DNA of 64,000 nucleotides, from positions 62,001 through 126,000 of the forward strand of contig JADKFC010000007.1 of the NCBI GenBank assembly GCA_016717655.1, in the 5' to 3' direction. Source of the stretch: Saprospiraceae bacterium (GTDB lineage Bacteria; Bacteroidota; Bacteroidia; Chitinophagales; Saprospiraceae). Shown here piece by piece: positions 19,071 to 28,659 of this stretch (positions are counted from its first letter, which is position 1; each line of letters starts with the position of its first letter). A program made the position numbers and the translations under genes. Below the pieces are notes generated by a model that was not told the DNA's origin, searched no databases, and saw nothing but the letters and a program-made list of their open reading frames with translations.

Positions 19071-19442
19071 CTAAATTAGGTCGTCGTTGTCTTTGAAGTT
19101 GTCTTTACCAGACTCATAGTCTCCAATCCTGCCATTGAGGTATTGGTGGTAGTAAATCAAAGAAAAGCCGCCAAAAATGAAGATGCAGGCAAAGGTACAC
19201 GCTGGTTGAGAATCGAATACTTTATCCAAAAAGATACCTACCAACAAGCCGGCGCCAATACTCATAAACAATAGACCAAATTTGAGGGTATTGTTTTTTC
19301 GGTCTTTTCCGTGAAAGACAGAACTGTCTTTGCCATATTGAATAAGAGCAAGTCTTTCACGGTGTCTGTTTTTAAGGAAAATTACTCCTAAAACCATCAA
19401 GGTGGTAAAAAAACCAATGGTTCCTAAAATTTCTGATGCCAT
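19071..19442 (-). CDS. DUF6249-like membrane protein
   Basis: A 123-aa protein with three likely membrane helices: ILGTIGFFTTLMVLGVIFL (about 5-23), LKFGLLFMSIGAGLLVGIFL and CTFACIFIFGGFSLIYY. Between the first two is a basic loop (KNRHRERLALIQYGKD) typical of DUF6249 proteins in Bacteroidota. The tail is charged and probably cytoplasmic. Its function is unknown. It converges on metZ with only 3 nt between the stop codons. Confidence 0.6.
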   Translation of the reverse strand: MASEILGTIGFFTTLMVLGVIFLKNRHRERLALIQYGKDSSVFHGKDRKNNTLKFGLLFMSIGAGLLVGIFLDKVFDSQPACTFACIFIFGGFSLIYYHQYLNGRIGDYESGKDNFKDNDDLI

Positions 19443-19612
19443 AATTATTTTTATTTCAAATACGCAAAAAAGAAAAAGGTGGTTACATAATTTTTGTTGC
19501 CCAACTGAAAAATAGTGGTCTAATTTTAAGAAATTGCTGCAATTAAGGAAGCCACATTGTATTTTTACCCTTCATTTTTACTAGAAATGAAATCAATAAG
19601 CGAAAATTAATC

Positions 19613-21380
19613 ATGGCAAAAAAGCAACACAAAGAAAAATTTGAAAACAAGGTGGCATCATCCACTATTGAAAAAGCGGCTGTTAAATCCTTTTCTCATG
19701 GAAAGACTGGGCGCTCATTGGAGTGATCTGTTTTACTGCTTATTTGACCTTTTCCAATGTCAAAAACTATCAGTTTGTGAATTGGGATGATGACAGAAAT
19801 TTTTATGAGAATCCACTGATTACATCTCTCAATGCCGAAAATTTCTGGCAAAACACAGTTAAAATTTTTAAATCTGATGTCATAGGTAACTACAATCCTT
19901 TGACTATTTGGACCTTTGCCCTGGAAAAAAGATTGTATGGCAAAGGCAGTTACAATGGATTAGAATCTCCCGGCCAGTGGCACCATACCAATGTATTGCT
20001 CCACCTTATTTGTGTCTGGCTGGTTTATTTGATAAGCAGGAGGCTTAGACTGGGTCTCATAGGAGCTGGTTTTGTAGCGGCCTTGTTTGCCTTACATCCC
20101 ATGCGAGTGGAGTCTGTGGCATGGGTAACCGAACGAAAGGATGTATTATATGGTATGTTTTTTTTGGCTGCCATGTATCAATACATCAGAACCAAAACCA
20201 ATCCGACTTTATGGAGGTATGTCCTGATTTATCTGTTTTTCGGTCTTTCGCTCTTATCTAAAATCCAGGCGGTAGCCCTGCCTTTGGTCATGGTGGCCAT
20301 TGATTTTCTCCTGGATGAAAAGTTTGAATTAAAATCGGTCATCAACAAGTGGCCGTATTTTCTTATATCCTTCTTATGGGGTGTTTTGGGTATAGTGGTT
20401 TTAGGAAGTGAAGGGTCGCTGGATACCAATGACGTGACTTATCCTTTTTGGCAACGCATTTTTATTGGAAGCTTTAGTTATATGGTTTACCTTGTTAAAT
20501 CTGTAATACCATACGAATTATCTCCTCTCTACCCCTACCCGCCCAGCATGCCGGCATATTTCTATCCAACCATTGTTTTGGTGCCAATTGTTGGCTATTT
20601 GGCCTGGATGGCTTACACCAAGGGCTGGAAGGTATTTGGCTTTGCCTTGTTTTTCTTTACTTTCGACATTATCTTCCTCTTACAGGTATTAGTTTTGGCA
20701 ACAGAGCCAATTTTTACAGAAGTCAAAAAAAGTACGATGAGGCATTAGTTGACTACAATAAAGCCATTTCACTGAAAGAAGACCCGCAGACCTATAACTC
20801 AAGGGCGAGGCTGTATTTTGATACCGCTAATGACAGTACCCGCTTGCTTTTAGCATTGAAAGATTATAACCGCGCCATTGAACTAAAACCCAATGATGGG
20901 GAATTTTGGGTAAATCGGGGTGCCACCTATGCCAGATTGGGCAATTTAGAAAAAGCGATTGAAAACATCAATACAGGTTTGAAATTTAAGCCAGATCATG
21001 AAACCGGTTACCTCAACCGATCCGTGCTCAATTCAGCCCTTGCGGCCAGGTTCCCACTGGGTTCTACAGAATATGGGCAATATACAACACTGGCCATTGC
21101 TGACCTGGATGAGTATCAAAAGTATAGACCCTATAATGGAGATACCTGGTACGAAAAGGCAAGAATGAAAAGAACACTGGGAAATTTGTTGGCAGCTTTG
21201 GATGATATCAACAGAGCCATTCAAATCGATGCATCGAAAGGCATTTATTTTTATGAAAGGGCCATCGAAAACCATCAGTTGACCAGAAAAGAATTTGCCA
21301 AAGCTGACCTTGAAACAGCTATTAGTCTTGGATACGCCAATATTGATGCGGAGTTAGCTGCGCTTTATTTAAGCAATTGA
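19613..21380 (+). pseudogene. TMTC-like membrane/TPR protein, frameshifted and internally deleted
   Basis: Three pieces read as one gene. From the ATG at 19613 a lysine-rich N-terminus runs to AAVKSF. One T is missing in the run 19691-19694, and the next frame continues WKDWALIGVICFTAYLTFSNV. VNWDDDRNFYENP and FALHPMRVESVAWVTERKDVLYG are typical of TMTC-like TPR membrane proteins (GT-C fold). After the helix FDIIFLLQV near 20690 the sequence jumps, out of frame, straight into TPRs: GNRANFYRSQKKYDEALVDYNKAISL and further repeats to 21380. The usual central block of membrane helices (probably some 200 residues) is absent. Whether this is a true deletion or an assembly collapse cannot be told. 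The family may glycosylate surface proteins. Confidence 0.7.
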
Positions 21381-21877
21381 TGGCAGTTCATATTTACCTG
21401 GTTGGTTTTATGGCTTCGGGTAAATCAACCTTGGGTAGGCTATTGGCTTCAGCCATCGGCAGACCTTTTATTGATACAGACCTTGAAATTGAAAAACGAT
21501 TCGGTGCCAGTATCCATCAGATATTTACTTCTGAAGGAGAAGTCGCATTCAGAAGAATGGAAAAAGACCTCTTGTTGGAATTAAGTAGCAGAAAAGAAGA
21601 TTGTGTGATTGCTACCGGAGGAGGAATGGTGTTGATCGATGGAGCCTTAGATGTAATGAAAAGCAGTGGCAAGGTTTTCTTTTTAAAGCGGAGTTTAAAG
21701 CAGATTTTGCCCATTTTAAGAAAGGATAATGACAGGCCTCTTGCAATTAATAAAGAGAAAAAGGAGCTATATTTCAAATACAAAGCCAGGCTGAAAACAT
21801 ACAGGAAGGCAAACTTTAGGATCTACAACCGAAATGAACAGACCGCTCTGAATAAAATTTTGAATATGATTAAATAA
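21380..21877 (+). CDS. aroK: Shikimate kinase
   Basis: A 165-aa P-loop kinase that phosphorylates shikimate at the 3-hydroxyl on the route to chorismate. It has the Walker A loop GFMASGKST, the shikimate-binding DTD at PFIDTDLEIEKRFG, FRRMEKDLL with the substrate Arg, ATGGGMVL, and the lid arginine in NDRPLA. The ATG at 21380 overlaps the preceding stop by one base (TGATG); a TTG one codon earlier is less likely. It makes chorismate, which feeds the trp operon about 19 kb away. No regulatory link is visible. Confidence 0.92.
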   Translation: MAVHIYLVGFMASGKSTLGRLLASAIGRPFIDTDLEIEKRFGASIHQIFTSEGEVAFRRMEKDLLLELSSRKEDCVIATGGGMVLIDGALDVMKSSGKVFFLKRSLKQILPILRKDNDRPLAINKEKKELYFKYKARLKTYRKANFRIYNRNEQTALNKILNMIK

Positions 21878-21951
21878 AATATTTTGGTTAACAACCAAAG
21901 CCTTATCTTACCTGTTTATTTGATTATTTTCGATTTATAATTGTGATTTCC

Positions 21952-23357
21952 ATGAAAAAAAATTGCACACTTCTTTTGTTGTTATTCGGTGCTTTGCCTC
22001 TAGTGGCGCAGCAGTTGGTTAGTTCTACTTACTTAAAAACCTATCCTGTTTCCTACTTTGTTCAGGAATTTGGTTTGTTTGCCAGTTATGACGTTGACCA
22101 ATACAGAATCATATACACGAGTAAGGAAGTGAACGATGAACCGACAACGGTAAGTGGGTTGGTTTGCCTGCCCAAAGTTAAGACAAGTGGCTATCCAATG
22201 TTGGTTTATCAGCACGGCACTGCTGGATCCCGTACTGAGGTACCGGGATACGAAAGTTTTGAGGGACTATTACCTTCTATTTTTTCTTCACTGGGCTTCA
22301 TTTCCATTGCACCTGATTATCTGGGTTTGGGAGTAGATACGGGTATTCATCCCTACGTCCATGCTGCTTCGGAATCATGGGTAGCACAGCACATGCTTTC
22401 TGCTACACTTCATTTTTAGATGAAAAGGGATAAAACACCACTAAAGATCTTTTCTTTACCGGTTATAGTCAAGGTGGCCATGCCAGCATGGCTTTTCACA
22501 GGAGCATGGAAGCCAACAATATGGGTTTTGACCTTAAAGCAGCCAGCCACATGTCGGGTCCGTATTCCATTTCTACGGGCATGAAACAACTTTTAATAAG
22601 CGATGAAGCCTACGGAACTGTGGCATATATTGCCCTGGTCGCCTTGGGATACAATGAAGTTTATGGCATCTTTCCTCAAAACAATATGCGAAACTTTTTT
22701 AAAGAAGAATATGCACAATTGATTGAAAAATTTGTTGCCGGGGAAGATGATTTATGGGAGTTGAATGACAAGTTAATAGCCAAATTAACAAGTCAATATG
22801 GCCTCGCGCAGCCCAAAAAGATGTTGCTGGATAATGTGTTGAATGACATACTTACCAACGATAACCATCCTGTAAATCTGGCTTTAAAAGACAATGATGT
22901 ATATGACTGGGCTCCTACCATTCCTACCCGACTTTTGTATTGTAAAGCAGATGAGCAGGTCGCCTACACCAATAGCATCATTGCAGAAGCCAAGATGAAA
23001 CAAAATGGTTCAACTACGGTCTCTGCAATTGATGTGAATCCCAATGGCAGCCATTCTTCGTGTGTGTCGCCGGCCATCACCTCTACCCTCTTCTTTTTTC
23101 TTGGATTCCAGCAATTGTCTGCTACCCAAGAAGTTTTGCCATGGATCGATGTATACCCCAATCCGGTTGCCGACTATTTTTATGTAAATGGTGAGAATTT
23201 GGAAGGGGTTAACCTCATTGATATGAGTGGCAATGTAATGACTCCTTCTTTTTCTGGAAATATGGTCAATGTATCTGACCTTCCTTCTGGAATCTACCTA
23301 GGGTTGCTAAAATTTGCCAGCGGTGGTACCTCCCGCACGAAAATTGTTATTAGGTAA
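21952..23357 (+). pseudogene. Secreted alpha/beta-hydrolase (lipase-like) with T9SS sorting domain, frameshifted
   Basis: From the ATG at 21952 a signal peptide (CTLLLLLFGALPLVAQ) leads into an alpha/beta-hydrolase with YQHGTAGSRTEVPG and APDYLGLG. The frame breaks near 22415-22450, where at least two indels are needed. It resumes with the nucleophile elbow GYSQGGHASM and continues to 23357. A likely acid is in CKADEQVAY and the histidine in NGSHSSCV. The last 75 residues (WIDVYPNPVADYFYVNG ... GIYLGLLKFASGG) are a type A T9SS sorting domain, so the enzyme should be exported and cut at the surface. The fold resembles the secretory lipases (LIP family); the substrate is unknown. Coding pattern is strong on both sides of the break. 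Confidence 0.75.
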
Positions 23358-23432
23358 AAAGAACGATATTTTATAAGGCTTTTGGTTTCAAATCTCAGGC
23401 TTTCTTTTATATTTACTGGCAAAAGTCAGTAA

Positions 23433-24533
23433 ATGATAAATCAAAACCAACGATTGCTTTCTATCGATGTATTGAGAGGGCTCACAATTGCATTTATGAT
23501 TATCGTAAACACCCCCGGCTCGTGGGAATTTGTTTATGCTCCCCTCCGCCACGCCAAATGGGACGGGTGTACGCCAACGGATCTTGTTTTTCCATTCTTT
23601 TTGTTTATTGTAGGCTTAAGCATGGCGCAATCGTTTAAAAGCCACGCCGATTTTACACAAGCCCAATTGCTGACAAAGGCACTCAAACGTACTGCTGTTA
23701 TCTTTGGTATTGGTTTGCTGCTCAACTGGTTTCCGTTTTATGATAAGCCTTTGGCTGATTTACGAATATTTGGCGTCCTCCAAAGAATAGCCCTGGCTTA
23801 CTTTTTTGGAAGTTTGATTTCCATTTACATTGCTGAAAAATGGCAACTTTGGGTCACAATGCTGATCCTGGCTGTGTACTACATTATTTTAATTTCCTCT
23901 GTGGCCGTAGATCCGCTCTCTCTTGAAAACAATTTGGTGCGTTCCATCGATTTGGCCTTATTAGGGCGAGACTCACATTTATCATGGATATGGTATTCCC
24001 TTTGACCCTGAAGGGCTCTTGAGTACCTTAGGTTCTATTGGCAATGTGATGTTTGGGTATATTCTGGCCAGAAAGATTGCAAAATTAGAATCTTCTATGC
24101 TGCAAATTCGGTATGTACTTCTTTTTGGGGCCATACTGATTTGTATTGGCATCTTATGGAATTTTACCGGTTTTCCCATCAATAAACCAATATGGTCCAG
24201 CTCTTATGCAATGTTTACATCTGGCTTGGCAGCCTGGCTTTTTGCCTTTATGCTCTATTTTATAGATGTAAGGGTAATAAGAGTTGGTCTTTCCCATTCA
24301 AGGTATTTGGAATGAATGCGCTTGCCTCTTATGCCATGTCAGGTTTGGTAATTCGAACCCTACAACTGATCAAGATTGGTGATGCTACTTTGCCCGCAGC
24401 ATTTTATAGTAAGGTATTGAGCCCATTAGCAGGCCCCTACTTTGGTTCATTTCTTTTTGCCCTTTTGTTTTGTTCAACAATTTGGCTCTTTGCGTACGTA
24501 CTCTACACTAAAAAGATATTTATCAAGGCATAA
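23433..24533 (+). CDS. Acyltransferase, heparan-alpha-glucosaminide N-acetyltransferase-like (DUF5009), two frameshifts
   Basis: A polytopic membrane protein. It starts RLLSIDVLRGLTIAFMIIVNTPGSW and continues PLRHAKWDGCTPTDLVFPFFLFIVG, the hallmark of the DUF5009/NagX-like family related to lysosomal HGSNAT. An extra base near 23972 breaks the frame; GYGIPFDPEGLLSTLGSIGN follows in another frame. A missing base near 24276 breaks it again; NKSWSFPFKVFGMNALASYAMSG continues to 24533. Together they give about 366 aa and 10 or so helices, normal for the family. The likely role is transfer of acetyl groups across the membrane to a sugar. The sugar is unknown. Confidence 0.8.
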
Positions 24534-24536
24534 TGG

Positions 24537-25907
24537 TTACTGCATAATCGATTCTATTTCCTCCATTTCTTTTGGAATATAATCACCAATAACGTCACAG
24601 CCCTCTTGGGTTACGACAATGTTGTCTTCTATCCTGATACCTCCAAAGTCGTAGTAGGCTTCCAGTTTGTTATAGTTTACAAAGTCACTAAACAGGTGGG
24701 CAGCCTTGTATTTTTCTATGAGCTGAGGTATAAAGTAAATGCCGGGTTCAACGGTTAATGTGAAACCCGTTTGCAACTTACGGGCAAGTCTGAGGGATTT
24801 TAAACCCAACAGCTTACTTCTTTCCTGGCCGGCTTCGTATCCTATGTGGTTTTCTCCCAAATCTTCCATGTCGTGCACATCGAGCCCAATCATGTGTCCT
24901 AGTCCATGGGGCATGAACAAACCATATACACCTTGTTCCAGCATAGCATCAGCATCACCATTCAGAATTCCTAATTCTTTAAATCTTTCGATCATCAATT
25001 TGCACGCGGCCAGATGAACATCTCTGTAATACACCCCTGGCTTACAGCTCATAATGCCTTTTTTCTCCATCTCCAGAACAATCTGGTAAATTTCCTTCTG
25101 CCGATCGGTAAACCTTCCATTTACAGGAAAAGTCCGGGTTATATCACCGGCATACAACATGTCTGTTTGAGCGCCGGAATCGTTCAGTACCAATCTGCCA
25201 TCCTTCATCAGGTTGGCATGGTGGTGGTTGTGCAACACCTGGCCATCGACGCTAAAAATGGGACCGTATGAAAAATCTGCATTATGGGCCTTACAAATAC
25301 GCGTAATTTCTGCCACTACTTCGTATTCATATTTGTCTGCTTTGGTAAACTGCATGGCAGCCACGTGCATCTCTCCGGTAATATTAACAGCTTTGGCCAT
25401 TTCATGCAATTCCAGTTCACTCTTGATGGATCTTTGGTTAAAAATGGCTTCAATTAAGGACAATGAAGGATAATCAAGACCAGCCTGGTGAACAGCTTCA
25501 TGGTGTTCCAGGCGGTAAGGTGGAGTAAAATGAACTGAAATTCCCTTTGATTTTGCCTTGGCTACATCTGTCTGTAGGGCAGAAGGTTCTTTGATTTTGG
25601 TCACACCTACTTTTCGGGCAAGGTTTGAAAGTTTGTCAATTTCGCCCATCCAGATGATGTCATCCATGGTCAATTCATGGCCGTAAATCACAGCCTCGCC
25701 TGTTTCGCAATCAAGGAGGGCATTGAGATCGGGTGCATTGATGCCAAAATAATATAAAAAGTTACTATTTTGTCGAAATGGGTAGGTATTATCCTTGTAA
25801 TTACAGGCACTTTCTCCGTTTCCCATGATCCAGATAATTCCGCTTTGAACCTCCTCACACAAGCGGGTTCTACGATCTATGTACAATTGTGCATCAAATA
25901 GCCTCAT
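24537..25907 (-). CDS. Xaa-Pro aminopeptidase (M24B)
   Basis: A 456-aa two-metal aminopeptidase P that removes N-terminal residues preceding proline. The N-terminal domain has FPFRQNSNFLYYFG-like sequence (YPFRQNSNFLYYFGIN). The pita-bread catalytic domain shows all metal ligands: two Asp in NDSGAQTDMLYAGDITRTFPVNG, His in HGLGHMIGLDVHDM, Glu in TVEPGIYF, and Glu in GGIRIEDNIVV. The frame is intact and there is no signal peptide. Its start overlaps the end of the upstream FAD oxidoreductase by 4 nt (ATGA type), so the two form an operon. Confidence 0.92.
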   Translation of the reverse strand: MRLFDAQLYIDRRTRLCEEVQSGIIWIMGNGESACNYKDNTYPFRQNSNFLYYFGINAPDLNALLDCETGEAVIYGHELTMDDIIWMGEIDKLSNLARKVGVTKIKEPSALQTDVAKAKSKGISVHFTPPYRLEHHEAVHQAGLDYPSLSLIEAIFNQRSIKSELELHEMAKAVNITGEMHVAAMQFTKADKYEYEVVAEITRICKAHNADFSYGPIFSVDGQVLHNHHHANLMKDGRLVLNDSGAQTDMLYAGDITRTFPVNGRFTDRQKEIYQIVLEMEKKGIMSCKPGVYYRDVHLAACKLMIERFKELGILNGDADAMLEQGVYGLFMPHGLGHMIGLDVHDMEDLGENHIGYEAGQERSKLLGLKSLRLARKLQTGFTLTVEPGIYFIPQLIEKYKAAHLFSDFVNYNKLEAYYDFGGIRIEDNIVVTQEGCDVIGDYIPKEMEEIESIMQ

Positions 25908-27016
25908 AATGATTGATTTGCTTTTTCAACTAATAATTTTCCTAAATAACTTCCTATAGCCACGCCCATGCCACCCAATCTGACACCAATGTAACAATCG
26001 GTATCAATTTGTTCAACAATCGGCAGTTTTGAGGGACCTACGCCCAGAATACCCGTCCACCAATTGGTAATCTTTACGTTTTGCTGAGGGCAGATATTTT
26101 CATGCAAGAAACGAATGAGTTCATCTTTAATTTGTTCATTGAATTCAAATTGGTCGGTGGTTTCCGTCTCGGGGTCCAGATTTCTGGCGCCACCCAATAA
26201 AATTCTGTTGCCAATTCTACGAAAATAGTAGTAGCCTTTGTCATAGTGGAAGACACCGGTCCATTTTAAACCCTCAATGGGTTCTGTAACACAGACCAGA
26301 TTTCTGGCAGGTATGACTTCATATTGCGGAAACAGATTTCTTGTAAATCCATTGGTGCATAAAAACAACAGTCGAAAGTCCAAATCCAATCCGCTGGTAA
26401 AACTCACCTTTTTACGTTTGGTATCAATGGCATCTACATTGTGGCCAAAAATGAATTTTACCCCCAGGTCAACTGCTGTTTCGTATAATGCATTAAACAT
26501 CTGCATGGTGTCGAGCTCTCCTTCCTGCCTCATAAAAACCTTTAGAGACGAAAAGTTATTGAAATCGTCCTGTGGTTTCACTTCGAAGTAGTTGTCTATG
26601 CCCAGTGTCTCCTGCATGATGGTATTGGCTTTGGCGAGCTCAGCCGGCTCGGGAGTTTCACCGGGTCGCAACAATTCATGTCCACCAGTAAATAACACAG
26701 GTACATTTTTGGCAGCAAGTCTATCCTGAAGAATTTTTATACCTGTCCAACGCATGGAAATGATGGTTTTGAGGTCTTTTTCAGGAATGTGTTGAAGGTC
26801 GTCCATCAATTCTGAAAGACTGCCAAAGCAGGCAAAACCAGCATTTTTGGTGCTAGCACCTTGGGGTGGATGGTATTTTTCAACTACAACGACGCTTAAA
26901 TTTGGATGTTGAAGTTTCAATTCAATAGCGGTACTGAGTCCCACAATACCGGAACCAATGATCAGAGCGCCATTCTGACATTGATAAAAATTATCTTCCC
27001 AAAAGCTAAATTGCAT
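25904..27016 (-). CDS. FAD-dependent oxidoreductase (DAO family)
   Basis: A 370-aa flavoprotein of the D-amino-acid/glycine oxidase type. The N-terminal Rossmann motif GALIIGSGIVGLSTAIEL is followed by VVVVEKYHPPQGASTKNAGFACFGS, where FAD binds. Near the C-terminus are GARNLDPETETT and VRLGGMGVAIGSYLGK, the second FAD contact. The substrate is likely an amine or amino acid but cannot be assigned. It shares an operon with the Xaa-Pro aminopeptidase through an ATGA overlap, which hints at peptide or proline-derivative catabolism (inference only). Confidence 0.85.
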   Translation of the reverse strand: MQFSFWEDNFYQCQNGALIIGSGIVGLSTAIELKLQHPNLSVVVVEKYHPPQGASTKNAGFACFGSLSELMDDLQHIPEKDLKTIISMRWTGIKILQDRLAAKNVPVLFTGGHELLRPGETPEPAELAKANTIMQETLGIDNYFEVKPQDDFNNFSSLKVFMRQEGELDTMQMFNALYETAVDLGVKFIFGHNVDAIDTKRKKVSFTSGLDLDFRLLFLCTNGFTRNLFPQYEVIPARNLVCVTEPIEGLKWTGVFHYDKGYYYFRRIGNRILLGGARNLDPETETTDQFEFNEQIKDELIRFLHENICPQQNVKITNWWTGILGVGPSKLPIVEQIDTDCYIGVRLGGMGVAIGSYLGKLLVEKANQSL

Positions 27017-27063
27017 GGATAGCGATCTTTTACTATAATTGCAACAAAATTACACCAGGAAAG

Positions 27064-27501
27064 ATGATTCAAAGAATTCAGAGCATTTTATTATTGATTT
27101 CTGGCCTAGGCTTTTTAGGACAGTTTGCCACCGATTTTGCAACCAGTACCCAGCCATTGCCACAGTTGTTGGCAGACCAACGGTATGAAGTCCAGGACAG
27201 TCCACTTCTGTTGATCCTGGTGATTGTTGGCTTTTTGTTATCAGCAGCCGCTGTATTTTTGTATCAAAACAGGGTTTTGCAAATGAGGATCACCTTGCTT
27301 TCTCTCGTTAGTGGCATTCTTTTGCCCTTGCTGGCCTATTTTCTGATGTATAAGGAAGGAAGTGGGGTTCCGGCCGGAGTGACCGTAGACGATGCCCTGG
27401 GGGCCTATTTACCAATTGTTTCCATTATTTCTTCCGCTGTTGCAATCCGTTTTATTAAAAAGGATGACCAACTGGTGAAATCAATGGATAGGTTGAGGTA
27501 A
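27064..27501 (+). CDS. DUF4293 family membrane protein
   Basis: A 145-aa protein opening MIQRIQSILLLISGLGFLGQF, which is diagnostic for DUF4293, a Bacteroidota-specific family of four-helix membrane proteins. Helices lie at about 5-25, 48-70, 78-98 and 118-135, with a short basic tail. Function is unknown. It is divergent from the FAD oxidoreductase gene, with 47 nt between the starts. Confidence 0.8.
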   Translation: MIQRIQSILLLISGLGFLGQFATDFATSTQPLPQLLADQRYEVQDSPLLLILVIVGFLLSAAAVFLYQNRVLQMRITLLSLVSGILLPLLAYFLMYKEGSGVPAGVTVDDALGAYLPIVSIISSAVAIRFIKKDDQLVKSMDRLR

Positions 27502-27530
27502 AAAAAAAGGGCGGTAATAATTACACGCCC
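27500..27530 (-). terminator. Intrinsic terminator for the minus-strand 25-aa ORF
   Basis: Read on the minus strand: GGGCG, T, GTAAT, T, ATTAC, CGCCC, then nine T (27508 down to 27500). The GC-rich arms plus the inner arms make a strong hairpin. The T-run is only on the minus-strand side, so the terminator serves a minus-strand transcript ending here. The only minus-strand ORF that could use it is the small one at 27521-27598. Confidence 0.75.
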
Positions 27531-27598
27531 AACCAGTTTTCGTACTCTTCCCCCTGGGGGAGCTGAGTAATCTTTTTTGACTTGCTGAAAAGCCTCAT
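27521..27598 (-). CDS. Small 25-aa protein ending ENWLGV
   Basis: ATG at 27598, TAA at 27521-27523. The 25 residues start MRLFSKSKKITQL and end EEYENWLGV: a basic N-terminal half and an acidic, aromatic C-terminal half. Support comes from context: an intrinsic terminator with a T9 tract on the same strand overlaps its last codons, and no other minus-strand gene lies in this interval. I cannot assign a family. Overlapping longer minus-strand frames have less protein-like composition. Confidence 0.5.
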   Translation of the reverse strand: MRLFSKSKKITQLPQGEEYENWLGV

Positions 27599-27732
27599 CA
27601 AAAAGGACTTTACATTTAAGGATTATGTTCATTGTGGGGATTTATACTATTATATACGTTTCACACACCCCAAAAGTTGCCTTACTTATATATTTATTGT
27701 GTTAATTATATGTCAATGGCGACATTTTCTTT

Positions 27733-28524
27733 TTATTCATTGCCCATAGCTTCCCATTTCATCTGCTGGGCCTGGTCTTTACCCAAGAAGTTTTCAATCC
27801 ATGCATGGACAGCATAAATAACAGGGGTTAATAAAAAGGCCATCACAAACTTGTAGATGTAATTGACGGTACCGATGGCAAGAACCCTTGAGAGTTCCCA
27901 GTCTGAACCGATGTAGAAGGCAATAATAAGTACAATGTAGGAATCAATCAACTGAGAAACCAGTGTGGAACCTGTGGCCCTAAGCCAGATCCTTTTTTCA
28001 CCAGTCACTTTTTTAATTCGGTGAAAGATCAAAACATCAATAATTTGGCCCACTAAAAAGGCAATTACGGAGCCAATGATAATCCAGAGGCCTTGTCCCA
28101 TTACTTTCCTAAAAGCCAAATTCATGGAAGCAATATGGTTGGCTGGATTGGCATCCAGTTTTCCGCTTTCCAGGTTCCACCAGTCATTGGGAGTAACGGC
28201 AATGGCAGTAAACACCATTAAAAATGCATAAATAATGAGTCCGACCGCCATCCATGATAAAAACCGCACTGCCCTCGGACCGTAGTACTCATTGATAAGG
28301 TCTGTCATAACAAAAACCACAGGCCATAGTAGAACGCCCGCCGTCAAATTAAAACTAAGGCCTTCCTGGCCCAGGAGACTAAATGAAAATGGAGCAATGC
28401 CCAAGGTCTTTTCCAGGGAGAAGATTTTAATGCCAATGAACTCAGCTACAATGGCATTGACCACAAAAAATCCGGCCAGAAAGATGAACAAGATCTGAGC
28501 CTTGGATTGGAGAAATTTTGGCAT
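27733..28524 (-). CDS. Queuosine precursor transporter (YhhQ / VUT family)
   Basis: A 263-aa inner-membrane protein with six or seven helices. It has FFVVNAIVAEFIGIKIF, LLWPVVFVMTDLINEYYGPRAVRFLSW (the VUT/DUF165 signature), and LRATGSTLVSQLIDSYIVLIIAFY. YhhQ imports preQ0/preQ1 for queuosine in tRNA. There is an insert of about 45 residues (around VTPNDWWNLESGKLDANPANHIASMNLAF) that is common in Bacteroidota members. It is monocistronic, with no neighbouring queuosine genes in the window. Confidence 0.85.
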   Translation of the reverse strand: MPKFLQSKAQILFIFLAGFFVVNAIVAEFIGIKIFSLEKTLGIAPFSFSLLGQEGLSFNLTAGVLLWPVVFVMTDLINEYYGPRAVRFLSWMAVGLIIYAFLMVFTAIAVTPNDWWNLESGKLDANPANHIASMNLAFRKVMGQGLWIIIGSVIAFLVGQIIDVLIFHRIKKVTGEKRIWLRATGSTLVSQLIDSYIVLIIAFYIGSDWELSRVLAIGTVNYIYKFVMAFLLTPVIYAVHAWIENFLGKDQAQQMKWEAMGNE

Positions 28525-28586
28525 GGTGGTGTTTTAGACAATAAAGAAATGAAATACAAATTTGTTCAAACATCGACAATATCAAT

Positions 28587-28621
28587 AAAAAAGAGGGACC
28601 TGTTTTAGCAAGTCCCTCTTT
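28587..28621 (-). terminator. Intrinsic terminator after the giant surface-protein gene
   Basis: On the minus strand, a 10-bp perfect stem (28621-28612 with 28599-28590) with a 12-nt loop runs into a T-run at 28592-28587. It lies about 40 nt past the stop at 28660 and just upstream of the transporter start at 28524. Confidence 0.8.
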
Positions 28622-28659
28622 CTATTAATGTTTAGCGTGTGAAAGAAAATTCACCGATT

